Both the position numbers and the translations under genes were made by a program. This document shows positions 31,550-40,225 of a DNA stretch of 40,466 bases, piece by piece. This DNA is from CADCTM01 sp049671305 (GTDB taxonomy: Bacteria; Cyanobacteriota; Cyanobacteriia; Cyanobacteriales; Coleofasciculaceae). Within the stretch, counting starts at the first letter, position 1. Each line of letters begins with the position of its first letter. Under the pieces are notes generated by a model. It saw only the letters and a list, made by a program, of their open reading frames with translations. It made no database searches and was not told the DNA's origin. The DNA lies in contig JBATUR010000092.1 in NCBI GenBank assembly GCA_049671305.1, forward strand, positions 1 to 40,466, written 5' to 3'.

Positions 31550-34500
31550 TCAACCTGTGTTTCTCATGCCAGCAGCAATACCGTTAATAGTCAACAGCGC
31601 CCCGCGTAGTAACTCACCTTTGCTATACCGGGACTGGATAACACCTGATGCCGAATTTAGCCCGTGTTGACGCAGGCGTTTTAGCAAAGATACCTGCAAA
31701 AAGCCCAAGGGAACAATCGTACCATTCCGCAACTGCACCGATCGCTGCAAGTCGGGGTCACCATCCAAAAGCCGCTTATGTCCAGTAATGGAAAGTACTA
31801 AATCACAGGTTAAATTAAATTCATCGGCAATCTTTTCGTACAATTGCTCAAAACGTTCTTGGTCTTCAGGTCTTGACAATTCGCGCACATAATGGTGAGC
31901 AATTTGCATATCGACTTTTGCCAACGTCATTTCTACTTTAGAAATTGCCATCTTAAAGAAGGGCCATTTGAAGTAAAAATAACGTAGTAGTTTCAGGTTT
32001 TCTTCCGGTTCCTCATCCAAAAAGCCTTGTAACGCTGTGCCAACACCATACCAAGAAGGTAACAAAAAGCGGCTTTGTGTCCAGCTAAAGACCCAAGGAA
32101 TTGCCCTCAAACTGGATAAATCCTTTTTGCCGCCGCGACGTGCTGGACGCGAACTGATTTGTAACTGGCTAATTTCTTGAATTGGTGTCACTTGGTGGAA
32201 GAAATCAACTAAGTCTGGTTGCTCATAAATCAGTTCTCGATAATGAGTACGCGATCGGATCGCCAACTCTTCCATAATCTCTGTCCACGGCTGTATGTCA
32301 TCAAAACCGGTTTTTAGTAGGCTTGCTTGAATAACTGCTGTGGTTACGGTTTCCAAATGATAAAGCGCCAATTCTGGCAAAGAATACTTAGACGCCAAAA
32401 CTTCACCCTGTTCGGTAATCTTAATCCGCCCATTGATGCTACGCCCTGGTTGTGCCAAAATCGCTTCATAAGCCGGACCTCCACCACGACCAACTGAGCC
32501 ACCGCGTCCGTGGAAAATTCTTAAAGCAATTCCGTAATTTTCGGCAATTTTCTGTAACGCCTTTTGCGCCTTATGAATTTCCCAATTACTACTTAAAAAA
32601 CCCGAATCCTTATTACTATCCGAGTAGCCTAGCATCACCTCTTGCAGGTTTGGCATCAGGCTTTGGTCATTCATTGTTAGCTTTGGTGATGACTCCTGCC
32701 CTTTGAGGCTTTCCTCATAACCACCAGCGAGGCAAGCACGATAAAGCGGCAACTCAAACAAAGAAGTCATTACCGCTGGTGCACGTTTCAAGTCATCCAC
32801 CGTTTCAAACAACGGCACAACCCGAATATAACTTTGGCTGGTACTCGGATCATAAAGTCCTGCTTCCTTTGCCAACAACAACACTTCTAAAAGGTCGCTT
32901 GCCTCATTACTCATGCTAATAATGTAGGTTTGGCAAACCCTTAGACCAAATTCTTGTTGCAACTGCCGCAACATTCGGAAAGTTTCGATAGTTTCCGAAG
33001 TTTTTTCCGAAAACGGCAACTCATTAGGAATTAACGGACGTCGTGTTTGTAACTCGGTTGCCAGCCAAATTGAGCGCTCTGACTCATTGAGCTCATTATA
33101 AGGCTTGGGTAAAATTCTCAGATAGTCGGCAATTTCACTAAGTGCGTCTGAGTGGCGAGAACTTTCTTGACGAACATCTAAGTGTGCCAAGTTAAAGCCA
33201 TAAATTTCGACTTGACAAATTAAATTCTCCAAATCACGGCAGCTCAAACCAGTTTGGACTAAATTCCGCTCAATAAGCTGTAACTCTGCCAAAAACTCAG
33301 CGCCAGAAGCATAAATTCCTGAACTTGTGCTTTCATTAAGTTCTTGTTGCAGAGATTTGCTGTTGTAGAGATTATAAAGATGGCGGTTGCGATCGCGTGT
33401 ATTCTCCAATCGCTTCTGAATATAAGCCAGCTTTAAGCGATAAGGCTCTTGACGATAACGAATTGCCAATTGTTCATAAACCGCTGGCATCTGAGAACGG
33501 TCTTGTTCCAAAGAGTCCAATAAATCTGGTAAAACATCACTCCAATGTAGTGACAAACTTAACAAATTTGTCAGACGCCCCACCGACTGCATATATTTTT
33601 CTAGTACCAAACCCCGCTGATAGCAAGCCGTTTGCCAGGTAACTTGAGGTGTCACTGAAGGATTACCATCTCGATCTGAACCCACCCAAGAGCCAAACTG
33701 ACAAAAGTTATTACTAGGAGGTTCAAGCCAAGGAAAAGACTGCTTTAAGGACTGTTTGAGGCGTTGATAAAGCTGAGGAATTGCTTCAAATAAAACTTCC
33801 TGGAAGTAGTGCAGAGTATAATCTACCTCATCCAAAACCGTCGGCTTAAATTGATGTAATTCATCAGTACGCCACCAAAGACGAATCTCTTCTCTGAGTT
33901 GATCATTAAAACCTTCAATTTCCCAAGAGGAAGTTAAACCCAAAGATCTTTGAGCTTCTTCTGCTTGGTCGAGCTGTTGTAAGATTTTGGCAATGCGCCG
34001 CTGTTTTTCGCGAATAGTCTGGCGGACAATTTCCGTAGGGTGCGCGGTAAAAACCAGACGCACATCAAGATTGGACATCAATCGCTGAATTTGCTGGGGT
34101 GGCATATTCAGTTTTCGCAGATTGGTAAATAACCAGTGAAAAGTGCCAGTGTCTTGGGAGGTAGCACCATTTTCCTGCCAGCTTTTCTCCAAAACATCCG
34201 CCATTGGACCTGCATATTGAACTTCCGCTTCGGCGGCGTTGATGCTGGCTTCTGCCGTATGAGTTGAGCTATCTTTCAAACTAGCTGAGTGTTGCCGCAG
34301 ATGTTCTGCCGCCAAGTTAGTATTGTCTGTGGCGCGACGAGAAAGCTGTTGAGCACGTTGCTCGTAATGCTGCTCAACGATGTTGATCAGTTGGAAATAA
34401 AGAGCAAAGGCGCGGGAAGCACGAATTGCGGCATTAAGGTCAAGCTTTTCGATCACCTTTGGCACAGATGATTCTGGTAAATCAGTGGCTTGTCCTTCTG

Positions 34501-34672
34501 GGGAACATAAGTCACGAAGTTGCTTGAGTAAATCGACCAATTCCTGACCGCATTCGGAGTACAGAACAGACTCCCATAACTCTTCGACAACGTTGAGACG
34601 ATGGCGTAGAAATAAGTCGGCGGTAGATGGCACTGCAAAATCTTGGTCAGATGAGTGAAGGAGCGAACTCAT
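31550..34672 (-). CDS. ppc: Phosphoenolpyruvate carboxylase
   Basis: About 1040 residues, as in other cyanobacteria. Catalytic motifs are FTAHPTEIVRQTIREKQRRI (H at about 211), SDSNKDSGFLSSNW, FHGRGGSVGRGGGPAYEAI and the C-terminal GIAAGMRNTG. It adds bicarbonate to PEP to make oxaloacetate, the anaplerotic step that feeds aspartate and nitrogen assimilation, and shares its substrate with the PpsA-like protein next door. The start is ATG at 34672 (MSSLLHSSDQDFAVPS), as in relatives; a TTG nine codons upstream was rejected. A possible -10 (CATAAT on the minus strand, 34826-34831) and two matching palindromes lie in the upstream gap. The N-terminal part carries an insert rich in alanine and serine at about 120-160. 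Confidence 0.97.
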   Translation of the reverse strand: MSSLLHSSDQDFAVPSTADLFLRHRLNVVEELWESVLYSECGQELVDLLKQLRDLCSPEGQATDLPESSVPKVIEKLDLNAAIRASRAFALYFQLINIVEQHYEQRAQQLSRRATDNTNLAAEHLRQHSASLKDSSTHTAEASINAAEAEVQYAGPMADVLEKSWQENGATSQDTGTFHWLFTNLRKLNMPPQQIQRLMSNLDVRLVFTAHPTEIVRQTIREKQRRIAKILQQLDQAEEAQRSLGLTSSWEIEGFNDQLREEIRLWWRTDELHQFKPTVLDEVDYTLHYFQEVLFEAIPQLYQRLKQSLKQSFPWLEPPSNNFCQFGSWVGSDRDGNPSVTPQVTWQTACYQRGLVLEKYMQSVGRLTNLLSLSLHWSDVLPDLLDSLEQDRSQMPAVYEQLAIRYRQEPYRLKLAYIQKRLENTRDRNRHLYNLYNSKSLQQELNESTSSGIYASGAEFLAELQLIERNLVQTGLSCRDLENLICQVEIYGFNLAHLDVRQESSRHSDALSEIADYLRILPKPYNELNESERSIWLATELQTRRPLIPNELPFSEKTSETIETFRMLRQLQQEFGLRVCQTYIISMSNEASDLLEVLLLAKEAGLYDPSTSQSYIRVVPLFETVDDLKRAPAVMTSLFELPLYRACLAGGYEESLKGQESSPKLTMNDQSLMPNLQEVMLGYSDSNKDSGFLSSNWEIHKAQKALQKIAENYGIALRIFHGRGGSVGRGGGPAYEAILAQPGRSINGRIKITEQGEVLASKYSLPELALYHLETVTTAVIQASLLKTGFDDIQPWTEIMEELAIRSRTHYRELIYEQPDLVDFFHQVTPIQEISQLQISSRPARRGGKKDLSSLRAIPWVFSWTQSRFLLPSWYGVGTALQGFLDEEPEENLKLLRYFYFKWPFFKMAISKVEMTLAKVDMQIAHHYVRELSRPEDQERFEQLYEKIADEFNLTCDLVLSITGHKRLLDGDPDLQRSVQLRNGTIVPLGFLQVSLLKRLRQHGLNSASGVIQSRYSKGELLRGALLTINGIAAGMRNTG

Positions 34673-34745
34673 AGGGTCTGTCTGTTCACGACGGGACAAA
34701 AAAGATAATTTATTTTAAAAGGTTAGTGTTACTTAAAGTCGTTTC

Positions 34746-34890
34746 ATTGGTAACCAATCTGAACTAATTTTTCAGTTTTTTCCAAAAATTGAGCGTCGAT
34801 GCTGCAAAACAGTAGGGATGCCTGAATTATGCACTGTCTATTGACTTAAAGTCTAAAATAAAGCTTAAATTTATAAATTGGTTAACCAGT
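34746..34890. promoter_or_regulatory. Two related palindromes upstream of ppc
   Basis: ATTGGTAACCAAT (34746-34758) is a perfect palindrome around one base. ATTGGTTAACCAGT (34877-34890) contains TGGTTAACCA, a perfect 10-mer with the same half-site. They are about 130 bases apart and flank the region where a ppc start is likely, so a dimeric regulator could bind both. The regulator is unknown. No other copy was noticed in the window. Confidence 0.35.
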
Positions 34891-34942
34891 GTCCTTAAAT
34901 CATCAGTTTTCTAGAGTTGTTTGGAGGTAAAAAGAGTGTAAT

Positions 34943-35170
34943 TTAATCGTCAATATCAGCAGGCGGAAAATGCAACAGGGGCAAGCGATCGCCTCGAAAC
35001 ACTTCTTCGCTATTGATACCGCTAGTTTGTATCCCTCTAAAAACAGCCTCAAGAGAAACTACACCCAAAAGCAGCGGACCTGTCGCTAAACTTAACAAAA
35101 AGTCGGTGGGAATTGGCAGTCCCAAGGAATTGGTTGCGACATCGCGGGTTTGATCGTTAGAAGATGACAT
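34943..35170 (-). CDS. 75-residue small protein with one hydrophobic segment
   Basis: 75 residues reading MSSSNDQTRDVATNSLGLPI, then the hydrophobic FLLSLATGPLLLGVVSLEAV at about 24-43, then FRGIQTSGINSEEVFRGDRL and PLLHFPPADIDD. The layout suggests one membrane-embedded or peripheral helix, with an acidic C-terminus. It looks like a conserved cyanobacterial hypothetical protein, but I do not recognise a family. It is transcribed toward ppc, 270 bases away, and diverges from the SGNH gene with 274 bases between. Confidence 0.65.
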   Translation of the reverse strand: MSSSNDQTRDVATNSLGLPIPTDFLLSLATGPLLLGVVSLEAVFRGIQTSGINSEEVFRGDRLPLLHFPPADIDD

Positions 35171-35519
35171 AGGTAAAGTAAAACTTGAGCAGATTTGAGC
35201 TTAGATAAGTACAAATATCCTAGCGTGATCACTCTTGGTATTCCACCTTTAAGATTTTACCTTGACAAAAACGGCAACAACCTTCACAAAAATCAGGTTT
35301 GAGCAGCAAAGATTAATGATCATCCTGAAAAGAAAAAGGCTCCAAAAAAACGATCTTCTGTAATAGTGGTTTAAATGTATTAGTTGAAGTAATTGTGCTG
35401 CTAGTGGGATGATTCCCCAGGTTCCTACTTTGAAACGATAAAGTATGCTTAAACCGGGTGTGCAACTACTAAAAGCTCATAGCAATTCGTCCGTCATCAG
35501 TCCAGGTAAAAGGTTTGTA

Positions 35520-38516
35520 ATGTTGGATGCCCTGCAGCGTACCCAAAAAGATCGTCCCTCTTCACTAGCCCAATGGGCTTATGATGCTATCGGTCAACCA
35601 GAAGTTAGCCTGCGCGTTCGGTTGCGCGGAAATAATCTGCATATTTTGTGCGAAAGCCGGCAAGAAGTGGCAGCACCAGGCGTTGTCAGTCGTTTGATTG
35701 AGGCGCTCAAAGCTGATAGTGGTAAGACTTTTCCGATTGATCCAAATAACCCAATTTATCAGATCGTGATTTATGGGCGTATTGTGGGAGAAGAGCGCCC
35801 CGACTGGATTAAGCAAATCCGCATCAAGTCGCTGGTAAATGAGGAACAAGGAACATCAGAAGGCAGTGCGCTGCAGGAGACGACCGAGCCTAACTTACTG
35901 ATTTCCCATCAAAATTTGGCGAGTTCTGGAACACCTGAAGCTATCGCTCGTTATCTGAGTGAAACCTTGAGTCCAATGGGCGTTAATGTGAAAGTCCTGA
36001 TCCAAACCCTGGGCAGCAAAACCAACGGAACAGAGGCATCACAGCCCACAGTAAACCAACGTCTTTGGGTAATTTGTAATTCTAACTACAGCCCTGATCC
36101 TTCCTTGCTAGCCACACCAGTGGTTGAACGGTTGCGTTCCCTGCAACTGAAAGGCTTTATCAATGCGGCAATTTGCAGCCAGGTAAGGGGCGAAGCTAAA
36201 CCAGAATGGATGCTGCGCGTAGACTTAACGCCTCCCGAAGAAATGCTCAGAGAGTGGGCACGCTGGGGAGATATTGAAGCGATCGCCAGGTTATTAAACA
36301 CAGCACTTACCAAATCAAAATTGGAAGTGCGAGCTGTCCTCAAAGACGTTACCCTCCACGTATTTTGTAACACTTTGATTAAAGAAACGACTCCCGAAAA
36401 ACCAACGGCAGTAAAAACCATCAGTCGAGTCTTGGAATTGCTGGCTCCCCAAGGTATCCAAGCAGCCACGATCTATGGTGTTGAACCAGATCATCACCTC
36501 AAAAAATTAGCAAATCCTGAGCCAGAAACGCCACTTTGGGTAGAATGGCTCAATTTACCTGCCGCCCAAAACCCTGTACTTGCTGACTCAACTCACTCTC
36601 TAGCACAAAAGGGACATCAAGAAGCAATTACTTTCTTACTACAACGCCTACTCAATCCTGACCTCGATCAACGCTTGGCAACAGGCGGCATCCAGCTCAA
36701 AATCCGCCGTAAACAAGACTTACTACACATCATGAGTGAGGCTCCTGTCTGTCCCTCACAAGCACAAGTTGGTGCTCCCCTTGCCCGTTACCTCAAGCAA
36801 CTTAAAATTCCCAACTTGGCTGGAGTGCGAGTTTATGGGCGTCGTGCTGGCTCAACTGCTCCTGCTTGGAATTATGGTGTGGATTTTGTGCAACGCCAGC
36901 GGCTTGTACCCGAAGCTACCCCAGAATTTGCGGCAAATGATGCTTATATAAATGAATTAGTTGCTCCGACTGGGGAAGCGGTGCTGCGCCCTGACTTAAC
37001 CAAAGAAGACCTGCAAAAGGGGCTGCATCATGCTAAAACCGTTGCTGTTGCCAAGCTGGGACGTTATTTGTGCTATTCCCAACTTTTTGTGCCAATGGGC
37101 GCCCAAGACATGGCTGCCGTCAGATGGACATCGGAGGCGAAAAATTTTAGGTCTGCTCAGGGTTTAAAAGTAGCATTGGTTTGGGGAACTTTGGGATTAT
37201 TACTAACCTGGCAAACTGATTGGCTTCTTGGCAGAATGCTGCGTTGGCAAACCCAAGCTAATTCAACGCTACCAGCGGCACAGGTATCACCCACTCCGCT
37301 ACCCCTGCCTCAATTGTCACTGCAAAAAGCTGGTTCCGAAGCAGAAAATTTTAATGCTTCTGGATTTACAAGAGATGGGGAGCGGGTAATTATCGATGGT
37401 AAAGAAGATAAACCAACTATTGCAAGACGAGTCGGCGGAGCCACAGCCGCCATCGCAGCCAAACGCTCATCAACTCTTGCCTTTAATAATCAACTGCTTG
37501 ATGATAAATTGGCTCTTTACCAACAGCGTATCAAGCAAGTTGGTCCCCCTGATGTTTTGGTTTTAGGCAGCTCTAGGGCGCTAAGAGGCGTTGATCCGCA
37601 GGCGCTGCAAACGGCTTTAGCAGCTCAGGGCTTCGCAAATGTTGAAGTGTTTAACTTTGGCATCAATGGTGCTACTGCACAGGTTGTCGATTTAATAATT
37701 AGGCGTATTTTAACTCCAGATCAACTACCGAAATTAGTGATTTGGGCAGATGGCGCACGAGCTTTTAATAGTGGTCGGGTGGATGCGACATATAATGCGA
37801 TTGCTTCTTCTCCAGGTTACCAAGCCATAAAAGCCAACACTGATGTTAATAGCAGCGAAGAAGCAAGCTCAAGTTCTACAGGTATTCCCCCTTTAGATTA
37901 TTTTGAAACAAAATCTCAATCTTTGACCAAATGGCTAAATCAATCTTTAGCAAATGTTTCCTCAACTTATTCTCAAAAAGACCAACTCAAATCGCTGCTA
38001 CGAGAAAACTTTGTGACAAGTTTAGAAAAAGTTAATATTTCTGCCAACCCAATCACAGAATCAGAAAAATTATTAACAGCGGAAGAACCAATTGATTTTG
38101 ATGGCTTTCTACCGCTAACTGTCCGCTATAATCCTGCAACTTATTACAAAAAACATCCTAAAGTTACAGGTGATTATGACAATGACTATGAATCATTTCA
38201 ATTAGACGGCAAACAAGATAGCGCTCTCAACTCACTCTTGAAATATGCCAAAATTCAAAATGTTGGTATTGTCTTTGTCAACCTACCCCTCACCAAAAAT
38301 TATTTAGACCCAGTTCGTAAAGAATATGAAGCAAAATTTCAGCAGTATATGAGGACTTCCGCCGTCCAAAAAGGTTTAGTTTTTCGAGATTTAAGTCAGA
38401 TGTTACTCACCAAACATGACTATTTTTCTGACCCTAGTCACCTCAACCGTTATGGAGCTTATCAAGTATCTAACAAGCTAGCTCAAGACTCAATGATTAA
38501 TTGGCCCACTAAATAG
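35520..38516 (+). CDS. DUF1574-type protein: four cytosolic repeats, one membrane span, SGNH-like C-terminal domain
   Basis: 998 residues. The N-terminal half holds four related modules (about 29-103, 155-237, 267-347, 390-457). Each has a strand like LRVRLRGNNLHILCE, a helix, and a strand such as YQIVIYGRIVGEERPDWIKQ or VRVYGRRAGSTAPAW. One membrane span follows at about 548-567 (VALVWGTLGLLLTWQTDWLL), then a Pro-rich linker and an SGNH/GDSL-like domain: DVLVLGSSRALRGVDP (Ser 684/685), FNFGINGATAQ, and FSDPSHLNRYGAY with D971 and H974. The latter resembles AlgJ/AlgX/DltD acyltransferase partners. The MBOAT gene follows by 31 bases. The start chosen has AAAAGG six bases upstream; an ATG at 35445 would add 25 residues without a ribosome site. 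Confidence 0.8.
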   Translation: MLDALQRTQKDRPSSLAQWAYDAIGQPEVSLRVRLRGNNLHILCESRQEVAAPGVVSRLIEALKADSGKTFPIDPNNPIYQIVIYGRIVGEERPDWIKQIRIKSLVNEEQGTSEGSALQETTEPNLLISHQNLASSGTPEAIARYLSETLSPMGVNVKVLIQTLGSKTNGTEASQPTVNQRLWVICNSNYSPDPSLLATPVVERLRSLQLKGFINAAICSQVRGEAKPEWMLRVDLTPPEEMLREWARWGDIEAIARLLNTALTKSKLEVRAVLKDVTLHVFCNTLIKETTPEKPTAVKTISRVLELLAPQGIQAATIYGVEPDHHLKKLANPEPETPLWVEWLNLPAAQNPVLADSTHSLAQKGHQEAITFLLQRLLNPDLDQRLATGGIQLKIRRKQDLLHIMSEAPVCPSQAQVGAPLARYLKQLKIPNLAGVRVYGRRAGSTAPAWNYGVDFVQRQRLVPEATPEFAANDAYINELVAPTGEAVLRPDLTKEDLQKGLHHAKTVAVAKLGRYLCYSQLFVPMGAQDMAAVRWTSEAKNFRSAQGLKVALVWGTLGLLLTWQTDWLLGRMLRWQTQANSTLPAAQVSPTPLPLPQLSLQKAGSEAENFNASGFTRDGERVIIDGKEDKPTIARRVGGATAAIAAKRSSTLAFNNQLLDDKLALYQQRIKQVGPPDVLVLGSSRALRGVDPQALQTALAAQGFANVEVFNFGINGATAQVVDLIIRRILTPDQLPKLVIWADGARAFNSGRVDATYNAIASSPGYQAIKANTDVNSSEEASSSSTGIPPLDYFETKSQSLTKWLNQSLANVSSTYSQKDQLKSLLRENFVTSLEKVNISANPITESEKLLTAEEPIDFDGFLPLTVRYNPATYYKKHPKVTGDYDNDYESFQLDGKQDSALNSLLKYAKIQNVGIVFVNLPLTKNYLDPVRKEYEAKFQQYMRTSAVQKGLVFRDLSQMLLTKHDYFSDPSHLNRYGAYQVSNKLAQDSMINWPTK

Positions 38517-38547
38517 ACGCACTCCACAGCATATTGCAAGATAGAAA

Positions 38548-40059
38548 ATGACATTTATTTCACTAAATTATGCTCTGTTCCTACTCGGAGTGATTGGGGT
38601 TTTCTGGCTAGTAAGAAAACCCGAACGGCGCTTGTGGATAGTCTTAATTGCCAGCTTAATTTTTTATGCTTCCTTACAAATTCAATATATCCCTTTACTA
38701 GTTCTAATCACTCTACTTAACTTTAAAATCGGCAAAAAGCTTGATTCTCAAGTAACCTTGGGTCCACACGCCAAAAATCAAAACCTATCCAATGAAGAAT
38801 GGTTACTCGCTCAAAAAAGCTGGAACAAAAAAAGATTTAAGGTTTTGTGCTGGGGTATAGTTTTAAATGTTATTGGTTTAGTTTGCTTTAGATATCTGCC
38901 GTTTCTTTTAACTAACACTGCGGCTATTCTAAACTTACCAGTTGGACAAGGAGCTGATTGGCTGAAAATCAACTTAATAACTCCTTTAGGACTTTCTTTC
39001 TTTACCTTTGAATGTATTGCTTATTTAATTGACGTATATCGCGGTGCTCCTGCTACTCAAAAATTATTAGATTTTTCAGCTTATAAATTATTTTTCCCTA
39101 AATTAATTTCCGGTCCAATCACTCGCTATCATCAATTTGCAGGCGGGTTTAAATCCTTACAATTTCCCAACGCTGAACGTTTAACAGAAGGGTTTTGGTT
39201 GCTAGCCTGTGGTGCTATTAAAAAAGCCGTTTTGGCAGACAGATTAGGTATTTTTGTTGATTTGTGTTTTGGTAACTTAGAACGTGCAGGTAGCGGCGAT
39301 TTGTGGCTAGCCATTTTTGCTTATGGTTTGCAACTATATCTTGACTTTAGTGGTTATGTAGATATGGCTCGTGGCAGTGCCATTCTCTTAGGTTTTAATC
39401 TGCCAGAAAACTTTAACTTTCCTTACTTTAGTACCAGCATTGCCGATTTTTGGCGTCGCTGGCATATTACTTTAGGAGATTGGATTCGCAACTATCTCTA
39501 TTTTCCTTTGGGTGGTTCGCGTCAAGGTTTAGGCAGAACTTGTTTTAATTTGATGGTTGTGATGTTAATTACTGGCATCTGGCACGGAGCAGCTTGGGGT
39601 TTTGTCGTTTGGGGTGGCTTACACGGTTTGGCTTTGATCGCTCACCGCCTCACACAAGCACTATCTGAACGTCATGGTTTACAAAAATGGTGGCAAAGCT
39701 GGTTCGGTGTCTTGACTGCTTGGTTTTTAACTCAGTCAATGGTATTTACATCATGGCTCTTTTTCCGACTACCCAATCTTAAGCAAGCAACACTAGCCTT
39801 GCAAAATCTTTGGGGTCATTCGGCAGATATTCAATTTGTGCAAAAAGTATATGTAGACTCGATTGGTCTGGGACGCTGGCACATTGCTTTATTGTTAATG
39901 GCTGTATTTATGGCAATGCTGGGCGTCTATAGTATCCAGCGCGGACTGAAGCTGCAACTCAACTGGCCCCTCAAACTACTATTAGTGCCTTTGTGTCTAT
40001 TAGCGGTTTCTTTGTTGGCTCCTCAAGGCGGTTTACGTTATATATATTGGGATTTTTAG
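38548..40059 (+). CDS. MBOAT family O-acyltransferase, AlgI-like
   Basis: 503 residues with about eleven or twelve membrane spans. Conserved MBOAT/AlgI features are FPKLISGPITRYHQF (184-198), LYLDFSGYVDMARGSAILLGF, DFWRRWHITLGDWIRNYLYF (H306), PLGGSRQG and the catalytic TGIWHGAAWGFVVWGGLHG (H346). In alginate and cellulose systems such proteins pass acetyl groups across the membrane to an SGNH partner, which fits the gene just upstream. The acceptor here is unknown; a cell-surface polysaccharide is the simplest guess. The gap of 31 bases and shared direction indicate one operon. It begins at ATG after AGATAGAAA, with no strong ribosome site. The end lies 166 bases before psbA. Confidence 0.93.
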   Translation: MTFISLNYALFLLGVIGVFWLVRKPERRLWIVLIASLIFYASLQIQYIPLLVLITLLNFKIGKKLDSQVTLGPHAKNQNLSNEEWLLAQKSWNKKRFKVLCWGIVLNVIGLVCFRYLPFLLTNTAAILNLPVGQGADWLKINLITPLGLSFFTFECIAYLIDVYRGAPATQKLLDFSAYKLFFPKLISGPITRYHQFAGGFKSLQFPNAERLTEGFWLLACGAIKKAVLADRLGIFVDLCFGNLERAGSGDLWLAIFAYGLQLYLDFSGYVDMARGSAILLGFNLPENFNFPYFSTSIADFWRRWHITLGDWIRNYLYFPLGGSRQGLGRTCFNLMVVMLITGIWHGAAWGFVVWGGLHGLALIAHRLTQALSERHGLQKWWQSWFGVLTAWFLTQSMVFTSWLFFRLPNLKQATLALQNLWGHSADIQFVQKVYVDSIGLGRWHIALLLMAVFMAMLGVYSIQRGLKLQLNWPLKLLLVPLCLLAVSLLAPQGGLRYIYWDF

Positions 40060-40134
40060 CGGCAGTAATGCCCAATCTTATCCACACATAACCAAAGCTG
40101 ATGACTGCCATAGCAAGAACTGACATTAAACCCC

Positions 40135-40163
40135 TTGCAAATATGAACGAATGTAAATACTAT
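40135..40163 (+). promoter_or_regulatory. psbA promoter
   Basis: TTGCAA (40135-40140) and TACTAT (40158-40163) are exactly 17 bases apart, giving a start near 40170 and a leader of about 56 bases. On the opposite strand the spacer contains TTTACATT, one half of an HLR1 (RpaB) site, and the second half is degenerate. The leader has no close Shine-Dalgarno sequence. Confidence 0.6.
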
Positions 40164-40225
40164 TAGAAACAAGGAAAGCAAACCTTTCCCCACATCATAC
40201 AAACATCAAACGCAATCATAAAACC

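Noticed and set aside
389..36290. The many GCGATCGC octamers as a new element
   Set aside because: This is the known HIP1 sequence of cyanobacteria; useful for placing the organism, but not novel.
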